From assembly GCA_013423385.1 (NCBI GenBank), contig BLZA01000017.1:1-64000 (forward strand): 64,000 bases of DNA, written 5' to 3'. Source of the stretch: Naganishia liquefaciens (Eukaryota > Basidiomycota > Tremellomycetes > Filobasidiales > Filobasidiaceae). Below, in pieces: positions 26,396 through 36,803 of this stretch (the first letter of the stretch is position 1; each line of letters begins with the position of its first letter). A model generated the notes under the pieces. It had not been told where the DNA came from and did not search any database. It saw nothing but the letters and a program-made list of their open reading frames with translations. The translations under genes and the position numbers were made by a program.

Positions 26396-27077
26396 TCCGA
26401 AAGTATCCTACTCCGGTCCTCCTTGTGGTGCTCGTCGCGACGCGATGTTTTGATTTATCGCGGTAGTGAAGGTACAGCGACTGTTCACCGGCCTGCCCAG
26501 CCTATCTAGCTCTGTGATCGGTCTTCTTAAAAGGGGAACACAATCAATGCAGGACTCTATCACTCGCTGCACAACCACCTCCATCCTCCAACATCCAAGA
26601 GCAAGCAAGCAAGCAAGAGGAGACAGGAAGCCTCGATCGGAGAGTGCTCGGGCGCACCTCGGTCGGATTTCCCAAGAGGCAGCTTTGCGCGCGGATCAGC
26701 TCGCTACATTCAGCGTAGAGCGGCGACAAGCAGCGGCCATATCACTTGTGGATGGATTGGGATCCGAATAGTATTACAACGGTAATCATACAATGCAAAT
26801 ACACCAACGAGCATTAATGCACCAGCAAACATCTTTCACGTACATGCGCTTGCAGCATGCGGCAGTACCGCCGTCAGCCAAAGGCTTGCCGCTAGAATCT
26901 GCGCCTGGCGGAGTCGCAAGTAAGGTGGTGCGGGAGACGTCGAAATAGGTACAAGGACAATACACTGGTCGACCGGAAAAAGTCTTCCATGGCAACCGAA
27001 ACAATCGCGACGAGATTATAAACTGTCGATCGGGTTCCGACTTCTGGCTGATGATGACCCCAATCTTGATTCAGAGA
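26396..27077. other. LSM4 upstream region
   Basis: No gene seen. Holds the LSM4 promoter and the 3' flank of the kinase gene. Short open frames here have no recognisable domain. Confidence 0.5.
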
Positions 27078-29285
27078 CTAATTGGCTTCGAGATTGTCCG
27101 TCTTCGTACGTCGGACCCGACGGACTGCAATTGGCTCGTCTGCCAATACATGCGTTAGATTTCTAGTATAACAGTATAGGCGAAGCCAAAGACATACCAA
27201 GTCCCGCCATCTCGGGCGGCAGACCTGCCAATCTTGGCGATCGTCTAGGTTGCACTGCGATAGTCTTGGGTCTCCTGGGAGGTTCCACCGTAGCTATGGA
27301 GCATTGTGATCGTCATACACATGAGTGGTAACAAGCATAGGGGGAGAGCACATACCTTGAAAGTCCTGATCTTCTTCATCCGAATCTTCAATCACAATGA
27401 CAGGTGGAGCGTTCGCTCTTGTCTTTTTGACTGCTTGCTTGACCTTGACATCACTCGACATCTTCTTGTCCTTCTTTCCCACAGTCGTGCCTTGCGCCAC
27501 GTTCTCCTTGTCATCTTTCTTGTTGAGCGCAGGCGTTTCAGGCGACACGGTCGTCGCGGAATCAGTGCTAGCGGAAGATGTTCGGATAGGTTTGGCGGCG
27601 ACATCGACGTCGAATGGGTTGGCCGTGGAATGGACGTCTCGCTCCTTGGCCATCTTGGAAGGAATGTTCTCTTTGGCATTCGCCTTTGTCTTTCGGTCGA
27701 TTCGAGAGGAAGGCGTCTCTTCTTCGCCAGTGGTTGGGGATTGCTGCGATTTGACGAACCGTCAACGCAAAGTCACGGCAACCAGGCATTTCACCTACGT
27801 TTTCTGTCACGCTTAATTCCTTCAGCAATCTAGTGATCGACTTTGGCTTGGCTGCGAGATGTAAAGGAATAAGTACGGGTCACATTAGCCAAGCCGTGCG
27901 CCTCACCTTGAGGAACCTCGCCGGCTCTAAGTCCGACGGCATCTGGATCCTTTGGTTTCCAAGCCTGCAAGGCATGATACATTCTCTTCTCCCATCGATG
28001 TTCACTCTCCGGTGCAGCCAAATGTCGAACGATTCGGGTGTAAGTTTGACATGGGTACCATTCCTCCGCCTGCCAAGCAAGGAAGGCGACTTCCTCAAGC
28101 AAGTCGATGGTCGGGTTCAGGACAGGTGCGTTATTGAATTTGAGCTTGAGAGGCTGGGCGAGAGGAGTTGCGGGCGATTCCGGGTTCAGGAAAGGATGTC
28201 TGAGTACTTCGGGGATCTACGCGGGTTTAAACATCAGACTCGATAGCAAGCGCCGACAGCAAGCGCCGACTGGTAGATAGGCGTGCTTACAGTCCACCTC
28301 TTTTTCGGGTCTCTTGCCAGCATTGCCCTCATCAATTCTCCTGGCGATCCCGGCTCATTTGGCAAAAAGTATCTCGCATCGTTGTTGTAGATCCTGTCCT
28401 CAATCGTCTTCTCCTCATCCTTACCCTTGTACCAGATAAATGGGTTGGAATTCGTGTACCATTTCGAAAAGAGAACACCACAAGCATGAACATCTGAAGG
28501 TGGTCCTCGGTAGAGGTCTCCCTGTAAGGTTCCATCACAGGTCAACCGGCATCCCAATTGGCTCGGCAAATCTTCGCTTACCGCCACTTTCTCTGGACTA
28601 AGATACTCGGTCGTTCCTCCTCCACCGCTCATCTTCCTTCCCTGGGGTGAAAAGCTGCTGAATCCAAAGTCGGCAATGATGGGCTCATCGGTTGCCGACA
28701 TCAGGATGTTTCCGGGCTTCAAGTCTTCGTGTGTTATTCCGAGGCAATGCATGGCGTGAAGAGCAACGAGGAACGATCGAAAGAGCGGAATGAAGCTGGA
28801 TGCTGGTAAGGGGCATGCGAGTTGCGTGGCGACTTTCGGAATCATCGGCAAAAACAGGTACCTTTCGGGGTAGGAATGAGCACTGGAATAGCCTTGGGCG
28901 TTCTTAATGTGCTGCACTTACTTCCAGTCACCTTCCTGCTTGACCATATCTAGGCCGACAACACCCTTGATCCCAAAAGCGCCCATCACCTTCAACAGGA
29001 TGACCTCTTTCTGCGCCTCGATGGCGTCTAGCAAAATGTCCTTGGTGATAACCTGTTCAAAGTCGAGAGCCGGAAGAATCTTGACTGCCACTTTTCGACC
29101 TGTCGCACGATGGGTTGCCTGTCTGACGTGACCTGACGACCGAGAGAGAAGTGAGCAACTGCTCGATGACAACTAAGTCTGTTCACATATGGAGAGCACT
29201 TACCAAAGCCTCCTTTCCCCAAAGTTGGACCCAAAGTCCATCCGGCCACATGCTTCAGCACTGATCTGGGAGTGTACTCCGCCAT
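27078..29285 (-). CDS. Eukaryotic protein kinase with a long charged C-terminal tail
   Basis: Ser/Thr-type kinase fold. Model (minus): 29285-29204, 29132-28922, 28861-28582, 28521-28291, 28216-27907, 27851-27799, 27743-27356, 27293-27198, 27139-27078; 570 codons. Motifs: Gly loop GKGGFG (23-28), VAIK-type Lys45 (KVAVKIL), catalytic loop HEDLKPGN (142-149, Glu in place of the usual Arg), ADFGFS (DFG at 162-164) and YLSPE (186-188). All core catalytic residues are present, so activity is likely. HED instead of HRD suggests a kinase not needing activation-loop phosphorylation. Residues about 350-570 are low complexity, basic and acidic patches, with VIVIEDSDEEDQD and a basic end (RRSPRLAG, VRRVRRTK), which suggests a nuclear protein. 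I cannot place it in a named subfamily. It is divergent from the 375-residue gene, 0.7 kb between ATGs. Confidence 0.85.
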
Positions 29286-29968
29286 CTTGCACAAGCTGTT
29301 AATTCCCTAGATCTTCTATGGGCGGTTGGCGATTTCCTTATACTTCCGAGGTCGCTCGTGTGCTCTGCAACGAGCTGTTCCCTAGACGAGAAGGCAGAGA
29401 CAGCGTGCCACTGATCGAATGGGCCGAACCAGAGTACTGATGAGCTTAGATCGAGAGCTGCGCGGACACCCAAGCAATAGCAATGCAGCGTCTTGACCAA
29501 CGATTGATGTTGAAGCAGGTTCTACGATTCTGGACGCGCCGCTGTTTAGGTCGCAGGCTTGCAACAGCTCGCTCGCAATACGCGGCCGCCGAGAAGCAGC
29601 TTAGTCAGCATTGGCCCGTTGCCACCCTAGCTTCTGCCAGCTTACAGCGTCAGTCGTTTCCAGTTGCCCCTTTCGACTCCTTTGTATTTGGATGCTTCCA
29701 TTTCGGGCGTTTCTAGGGTTCCGCTTCAGGTCCGCGGACGTCTGATTCAGAAAGCAAATCAGTCATCGCGATCGTCAGGAACCATTGCAGGAGAAGAGAT
29801 GTGTTTTGCAGGTCGTGTTGCCATTATCCAGAACGATGAGTATAAAAGGTCGTGCCCGACGCCGCAAAAACAGGAAATGACCGGCTGGCGTCTGGTTGTG
29901 TCGCCGCTCGCTCACTCAAATCTCGTCTTGGTTCGTTGTCAACCTCTATCCTATCCTCATTGTAACCG
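29286..29968. other. Divergent promoter region, kinase and 375-residue gene
   Basis: Shared upstream region of two oppositely oriented genes. A TATA-like element for the plus-strand gene lies at 29841-29848. Open frames here (77 and 131 codons) lack domain signs. Confidence 0.5.
29841..29848 (+). promoter_or_regulatory. TATA box of the 375-residue protein gene
   Basis: TATAAAAG about 120 bases upstream of the inferred ATG at 29969, a normal distance for a fungal TATA promoter. Confidence 0.45.
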
Positions 29969-31587
29969 ATGTTCGCCCCATCTGCTCACACAGGTAAATG
30001 CGATCAGCGCGAGCAAGTGGTGGGAAGAGATAAAACAAGCTGATCGCCTCGCCTTTTGATAATGACAATCCTGCCTTGTACTTTCCTTCCTTAACAGCCT
30101 TCTCGCTTGGAGATCCGTCCCTCATAGATTACCGGAAGGAGGTCAAGCAGGAATTCGAGAGCCATTTGCACCGCCAGCTGACCGAAGAGGGGATAGATCC
30201 AAACTTGATCCAAAGACAAACATCTATTGTGGATGACCTGCAGCAGTCGACACTCGACATCATCAGGCGAAAGAGCCAAACAGGAACGGTTCAGGCCGAG
30301 ATCGAACCTCCTCCTGTCACGGAACCGCCAAGCACCACTTCGCGACATGAATCAAGCGGGAAAAAGAGCGTCCGAGCTAAAAGTCGCTCGTTGACGTCGA
30401 CTATCTATCGAGACCGGCCTTCCACCCGTAAGCCTGATTGCACCAGGTCGATGTTTGAGCGCTCCTAACTTCTTTTGCACATCTTTCGGACAAGACTGGC
30501 CCCCCTCTCGAAGACCCGGACACACTGAGCAGCGTGTGCCAAGGAATGATAACGTCGTATCCGTCTCTACACTTCTTAAAACAATTGAGTCCCGAAAGTT
30601 TTTGTGTAAGTCGTCTTCCGTCGAATGCCTATGGCAAACTTGCGATTGATTTGATCTAGCTGCTGTCCCCTCTGGTCTTTCCCCGAATGCCATTGAAGCT
30701 CCGGAAACTCAGAGCGAGAACAACCTCTCGCACGATTCTATTGAAACCCACGGGTGAGCATTGCCGGATACCCGAAGGACTATGTTGGTTCCCTGGAGCC
30801 CAACTCATTTGTTTATTTCTCACAGAAAGAGCTCTTGCTTGATCGATTTTCCAATGAGGATGGAAACTCCCTCTCAAACGCTACAGGCTACCCTTTTGAC
30901 GGGGAGAGATTTGAGTGATGCGGTCGATGGTCATGTCATTTTACGTGATTCGATCGGTCCTCACAGCACTCTACCCGACTTCGGCGAACTTGGGTCGCCA
31001 GTACTTGGCCAATTACCTGGACACCAATACCCCTTGAGCACAGCCATCGTTCCAGAGTATTCCAACGAGGGCGATTGGTACGCTTGAGACACTAGCATAT
31101 GACAGGCTCGAGCTGAAACTCGGAAAACATTCCTGATTTGAAGGGGCATGCTTCCGGTTGAAGATCCCCACTGCTTTATGAGCTTCCCAGCCGGCACTAT
31201 TTCTAGAAATTCCTCGTACATGGATGTAGATCCTTCGCTATCTGCTCCGCAACCTGTGCCGCCAGTAGTAGCCACTCCAGTACCAAGCGAATGGTAGGTA
31301 ATCGTCGCTTTGCTAACAATGTCATTCTGCCAGAAAGCTCAAATCCCATATCATGTGTGCAGCACTGCGTCCTATTCTAGTCAAATTCCTCTTCAGCCTT
31401 CTTCACCTTACTTGGAATTGGAAGCTCAAGGCATCCTGGAGGAGCGCAGTACCGAAATACCAGATGAATGGTAGGTGATATATAATGTGGCTGAATTGGA
31501 CCCGAACAATGTGACCTCGGCTGTTGTAGGAATCTGGATCTTATGGCAGACGGACCAAGACCTCGGGACCCCTCAACCGACAGCTGA
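29969..31587 (+). CDS. Uncharacterised 375-residue protein, eight exons
   Basis: I do not recognise it. Model: 29969-29993, 30098-30427, 30495-30605, 30660-30753, 30826-31077, 31144-31293, 31363-31470, 31530-31587. The frame is consistent throughout and introns are 54-104 nt. Residues about 10-75 are charged and helical (DYRKEVKQEFESHLHRQL, DDLQQSTLDIIRRKSQ), perhaps a short coiled coil. The middle is basic and Ser-rich, the rest Pro/Ser-rich and probably disordered. Exons 5, 6 and 7 all end in acidic-Trp (EGDW, PSEW, PDEW) with TG before the GT donor, hinting at exon duplication. It is divergent from the kinase and has a TATA box upstream. No function is proposed. Confidence 0.65.
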
Positions 31588-32179
31588 TTGATGTCGGTTA
31601 TTGGCAGGATGCCAAAGCCTGATCCCTTTAGTTTCCGAACGTACATCTCTACCACATTAAGTTATCTATTATTGTGATGGTGTAACTTAACAAGATAAGC
31701 CTATGATACACGATCAGAGAACAGGATGAGTGGTGAATCATTGAATACCATAGACGCCAATCTCCTGCGAAATTTTTTCGAGGATGCGCCCTTAAATGAC
31801 TCTACACTATAAGACGCTGTGGGAGCTTTGTGACAGGAAGCGATTGACTTGAAGCCACCGAAAGGAGGGTCATGTCGAGTTCGTTTTTGTGATTAACGTT
31901 GCAATGGATCACATACGTCGGCCGCGTCCGCTCCGTCTCTTTGCAGCCATCCGACAGAAGTGCTGATGCTATCCTTTGCCCGCACCTGAACAAAGTCGTA
32001 CTTGGCCGTATCTTGCTCTTAAAGAAAGCCTGAATGTTTTCCAGAACTTCTCGGCTTGTCAGCTGCCCGAAATGACCGAGATCAAGCTAAACCATAATGG
32101 AATCAGTACGATCGGCATGTCTTGCGTCAGACATGTACCGACTCATTACGAAATTGATACAAAACCGCCGCTCAAGCTG
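31588..32179. other. Spacer 3' of the 375-residue gene
   Basis: No gene seen. It may contain the end of the decayed aminopeptidase copy to its right. Confidence 0.4.
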
Positions 32180-34750
32180 TGGTAAAGTATCAGAGCCGGA
32201 GAGATCCGCCGATGAGAGTCTTGTCCCACCTCTGTGCAGTTTCCTTTGAATTATCCCACGATTTCCTTCCTGGTCAGCCATTTCGAGGAAAGCGCATTGT
32301 AAACAAACCTAGAAGAGCTAGTTAGTCCCGACGCCTTTCCTACGCCAGTCCTGGGTGCGCCGTGGCGAAAAGCAACGGCAAAAATGGTTCTCTGGATGTC
32401 TGCGGGGATCTACGAACCATCGTCTGAAATTCTGAATCCAAGAACGGCTGAAAGCGCTTGAGGATTTTGGAAATCATTCCCGAATCTTCTGCTCCAGGAA
32501 GCGTGGCAATGGCTTACACACGAAGCTTGGTTGTCATGGGATCCTCGCCTTTCTTGAAGTTCCACCTGAGGCCATCATCCAAGGAGCGGAATAATGACAC
32601 TTGGAATGTGTCAATCGCCGCCGTGATCGTGTTGGGTTCCTCCCACCAGACTCCCTTCATTTTGGACAGAGACATGGTAATCGAATTCCAGAGTCGCAAT
32701 TCCTGCTCATTCGCTAGCTTGGAGATTCAATTTCAAGCGGACGATGTGTTGCTGTATCTGGCACACACTAACATTGCAGCATCAGAGACCAGTCCGAATC
32801 CGATCTTCGGTCGAGAACGCGCTGTCCTTCTTCGCAGCTTCTTCTCCGAGCATGGCCAGTCGTACGGACGTGTAACCAACGTGGAATAAACCAACAGTCT
32901 CAGCATTGAGCTTGAAGGATTTCGCTACACCGAGATCCAATACCGCCTCCCGTTCTTCCTGTAGCATTAATGGGTTTGTGACAGATAAAGACCCACCTTT
33001 CTCGCCGATAGGTTTGAGCTCCAGGGAAATATTCCAACTCGCCTCGTGCTCCTCGGCTCCAACATCTCCAGTTGCCAAAAAACAGTTCTGACGAATTCTG
33101 ATAACATTATCCAATTCTTCGACCGTAAGAACGGGAAGTCCGATCTTGCTGGTTCAATCCTTCATGATCTTGCCCACAGTCATTCCCGATGCTTTTGAAA
33201 TGCCTCGTCAAAAGTCCTCGGTGATCGCTTTTCCGAACAGTTTATCTTTGAGACAGATGGACATCTTGTCCAAAAAAAACTTATCCTCGTCAACGATGAC
33301 AGCCAACATCCAGGAATCGAACATTTGCCTCACTGCCCTCACAGCGTTGACGACCTGGCATCCGACTTCGACGGGATGGCTCGACCGGAATGAATCCAGA
33401 TTCAATGCCCTCGCGAGATGGATTATCAGGATCTCTCGTCTGGCTTTGAGCTCAGGAAACCCCCGATGCGGTACAATGACTTCTCCCATAAGCGTAGCAA
33501 ATGCCTTATTAAGCGACAAGTGAGTTTACCATTCGGGTGAAATCAGGTTCTCGCACGACATTACATGCGCATTCATGGGATTGCACGTCGATGACGCGCT
33601 TCTTCGTCGCGCTTGAGGAAGTCGCAGGATCCCAGAGGAAAGCTGTTGTCCGCCTGAAGATGAGGTCCCAATTCTCCATGACTTCGGCATCGAACGAAGA
33701 GACTACGAGTGTGTGTGGAACTTGGGCAACGCATACTCGATATCGAAGAGCTACTCATAGAGGAGCGCACCTTTGGCCTTGACAGCAAGAGCCAATTGTA
33801 GCCAATTGAGCTTGAGAAATACAGTCGGGGCGTGGCGTAGATTCTCAAAGGTACAGTTCTTCCGCTGATGGGCGAGACATATCCGGCGAAATCTCCTGTT
33901 GCCTGTGCAACGAGGTTCGACGAAATCAACGGTGTCGTCTGGAACATTGCGACGGTCCATTCTTCGCCCAGCGAATAGGTAAACTCCCGCCAAGGGTTTC
34001 TCCTTCTAAATAGATCGTTCCGCCCATTCCTTTTCTTCTATGACGCTCATGTTGCTGGGATTGACAAGTCCATTTGGAGAGACCATAGCAATGCTGTAAT
34101 CACACTTCAGTGCCGGTTCGTCCCAAGGGGAAACGCCAATCTAGCAGAGGTAGCTTAGAACTGGGTCAAGGCGTAATGCCCCTCCTGGCCGTCTTCTTAT
34201 CATGATACCCTTGAAGCAACCTGATATCGATTCTGAGAGCTGCTTGCTCCAGCTCGCATGCAGAATGATGTTGGCTCCTTTGTCGAGCAGCACTCGAGCT
34301 TCCACGATTCCGGAAAACCTAGAGTGACTCTTTGGCTGTTTTCTTGTATTTCTTCCGCGGATAAAAAATGCCGGGCGATTCGTAGGTTTGTCTTTCACCA
34401 GGGGCAACGTTTGTCAACCTTCAGGTGCTTGATGCCTTCTGCGGGGCTGAGTCCGAAAACAACGCATTTGGTCAGTGTATTGATAGTGAGACTGCCAAAA
34501 AGAGGTCGGATTAGCGTTGGTCTTTTAGCGTGTATATCATCGAGACCTCACTGAACAATACCTTCTGTTTCGAATGTGAGCTCGTTGAGGTCCGTCTTGA
34601 ACGCGAAGGCGTAGTGCGTGAGAGAGACTGGGAGACAACAGACGAGCTCTTGGATACAGCAAGCTTCATAAACGTTTTGAAAGTCAACTCACCATTCGTT
34701 GGCAAGCGGTAGGCTTGGTCCATGTCTTTCACAAGGCGTATAGCCGACAC
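32180..34750 (-). pseudogene. Decayed M1-family zinc aminopeptidase
   Basis: Minus-strand pieces read, in order, as an M1 aminopeptidase (APE2/AAP1-like). They are the N-terminal AYRLPTN and HYAFAFKTDLNELTFE (about 34.7-34.57 kb), KQLSESISGCFKG (about 34.23 kb), TTPLISSNLVAQATGDFAGY (about 33.93 kb), LFDIEYALPKF (about 33.74 kb), a VMENWDL box (about 33.68 kb), AFATLMGEVIV and RSSHPVEV (about 33.5-33.36 kb), and LATGDVGAEEHEASW (about 33.07 kb). It is dead: a TAG sits just before LFDIEYALP, another after FHTHS, and frames change several times. The substrate motif GAMENWG reads EVMENWD, and the zinc motif HExxH is lost (HECAC). Intact M1 enzymes are about 850-1000 residues, in line with the 2.5 kb span. 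Probably a dead paralogue of a working gene elsewhere. Confidence 0.75.
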
Positions 34751-35589
34751 TCTTCAATTGTTCCTGACATATTGTTCCTGACATCGTGCTTGAGAAGCTG
34801 CCTGTTGTTGCATGTGGCGGGAGAAAGTCTCCAAGAAACGATATAAACGGTAAACGATTGCGACTTTGCAGAGCCTAGAAAGGCATCATGCCGAATAACT
34901 GCCGTTGGACTTCGCGTACTTGAATACTGCTATATGTATACACATGCTATGTGTTTTCGCTCTTTGGCATAATGAAACGCCGATGAAGGCAGGACGGAGG
35001 AGGCCAGTTCGATTAAATCCCTTTGGCTTTGCAGTCCTGGTTTCGTGAAGAAGTCCGTTCGCCGCGCAAAGCCCGATCCTTTGAATAAATCTTGAACATC
35101 TATGTCAACTGTGCTGCTAACAGGAAAGTCTGCCGAAAGAGGTTTTGCGACTGATGGCGAAAGCGATATAGGCATATGTGATAACGGCGTCCGAAGACAG
35201 TCGCACGCAGCGCCGTTTCGCACAGGCGCGCTAATGAGGTATCTGTGATCCGTGATCCGTTCGACCTTCTCTCGCCTTTGAGAAATGCAGGGAACCCATC
35301 GTGCTGCCGGTGATGATTTTAATGTGAGCCAACATGCGTGATTGAGCCAGTACAAACCAGTCGTGGACCTTGCGATTTTGCTATAGCAACAGTCTTGACA
35401 GTGACGAGGTCTTTCTTGGTCACGTGATTGATTTAGCTTGTCCAAGACCTTACCAGCTACCTTACCCCGGAAGCTCCCCCGGACCGTAGTGTCCTTGAGT
35501 CGATATCTTGGTTTCGGGGAACTGATAGGACTCAGGGCGTTGCCTCCGACATACCCAAGAACCATCACCCACTCTCACACGCACGGCAC
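34751..35589. other. Region upstream of the alpha/beta hydrolase gene
   Basis: A minus-strand frame of 212 codons (35568-34930) fills most of it, but starts only 22 bases from the hydrolase ATG and shows no known domain, so I do not call it a gene. Otherwise nothing seen. Confidence 0.4.
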
Positions 35590-36627
35590 ATGTCTCAACA
35601 AAGCCCTTCGCGGCTCGTCGGAATCTCCGCGACAGGCGGAGCCGAGCTCGAAGCCCGAATCTATCCCGGAAGGATTGACGGGAATCTGGCGAGTTCCTCA
35701 GATCGAGGTACGTACGGGTGAGGGTGCGATACTTGCCTCAAGCAGGAACATATCATCAAAGCTGGCTACGTCCTTCTGCTGAAAGTTCATATCCCACAGA
35801 GATCGCCATAATTGCCCACCCGTATGGTTTCCTGGGAGGATCGCTAAACGATCAGTAATTCTTTACCGCATCGTTCATTCAAGATCGGATCTGATGGATT
35901 CATCAGCGTCGTTCAAGCCCTCAAAGATGTATTATGCCAAAGAAGCGTTTCGGTTCTGCTCTACAATTCGCGAGGCGTCGGCAAATCATCGGGTCGGGCC
36001 AGTTGGACGGGAGAGGCCGAAAGGAAGGATTATCAGGCTGTTGTTGATTGGGTGGTTGACAATCACCGTACTCTGGCTCCCGATAGAGCACACGAAGGTA
36101 TCGATGTGCCGTCAAGACTGGTGGTCTACTGCTGTGTGAGCATCTTCCCATCTTTGCCTTCTCCCTTAAAAGCTCAAGATTCGTTCCGAGAACAGGGCTA
36201 CTCTTTCGGTTCCGTGATGGCAGGTCAAGCGATCTCCCCTCCGCACCGACGGACCGGACCACAAGTCCGCCTTCGCTACATCCTCATCTCGCCTCCAGTA
36301 TCGACCGTTGTCCGCTTTTTGTTGACACCATTTCGCAGCGGTAACTTCACCGCATCCCTTCAGCGAATTGTATCGGGAGATGGCTCCGCTGGGGTACACG
36401 AAGACGAAGCGGGCCGCGAAAGCAGCAAAGTGTTGATCATCTACGGAAGGCGGGACAACTTCACCAGCGAAGCCACCTATCGTCGTTGGATCGGCGAGTT
36501 CTTCCCGGTCGCGGATCTCACTTATCGGGAGACGTTTTCTGTGAAAGAGATAACAGACGCAGACCATTTCTGGTCGAATTCTGGGTGTAAGTCAGAGATG
36601 CTAGCAGAGGTTGCGAATTGGCTATAG
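35590..36627 (+). CDS. Alpha/beta hydrolase-fold protein
   Basis: Small serine hydrolase of unknown substrate. Model: 35590-35707, 35800-35854, 35907-36135, 36196-36627; 277 codons. Features: HPYGFLGGS oxyanion segment, YNSRGVGKSSGRASW, the nucleophile elbow GYSFGS (Ser in GxSxG), the acid Asp in IYGRRDNFTS and the His in TDADHFW, so the catalytic triad looks complete. The HPxGxLGGS...NxRGVGxSxGxxSWTG pattern is that of a widely conserved fungal and bacterial family (CocE/YeiG-like alpha/beta hydrolases). No signal peptide is seen. It is convergent with GUT2, 176 bp between stops. Confidence 0.87.
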
Positions 36628-36803
36628 TACGACCCAAAAGATGACAATCCTCTCTATGATAATCATGATTATACCACGTGCCCCTAGGCTACACGTGCGA
36701 ACCAGGACCGCTTGCGAAGGGACGGACAGAGTCCCCGAAGCCGTTGATATGCGTACAACCTTTTTGTGATTCTTCATTCCCAAAATGTGTCCCTGACATT
36801 CCT

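Noticed and set aside
34930-35568. Minus-strand open frame of 212 codons divergent from the alpha/beta hydrolase
   Set aside because: Starts 22 bases from the hydrolase ATG, has no known domain and no supporting splice or promoter signs. More likely a chance frame in the promoter region.
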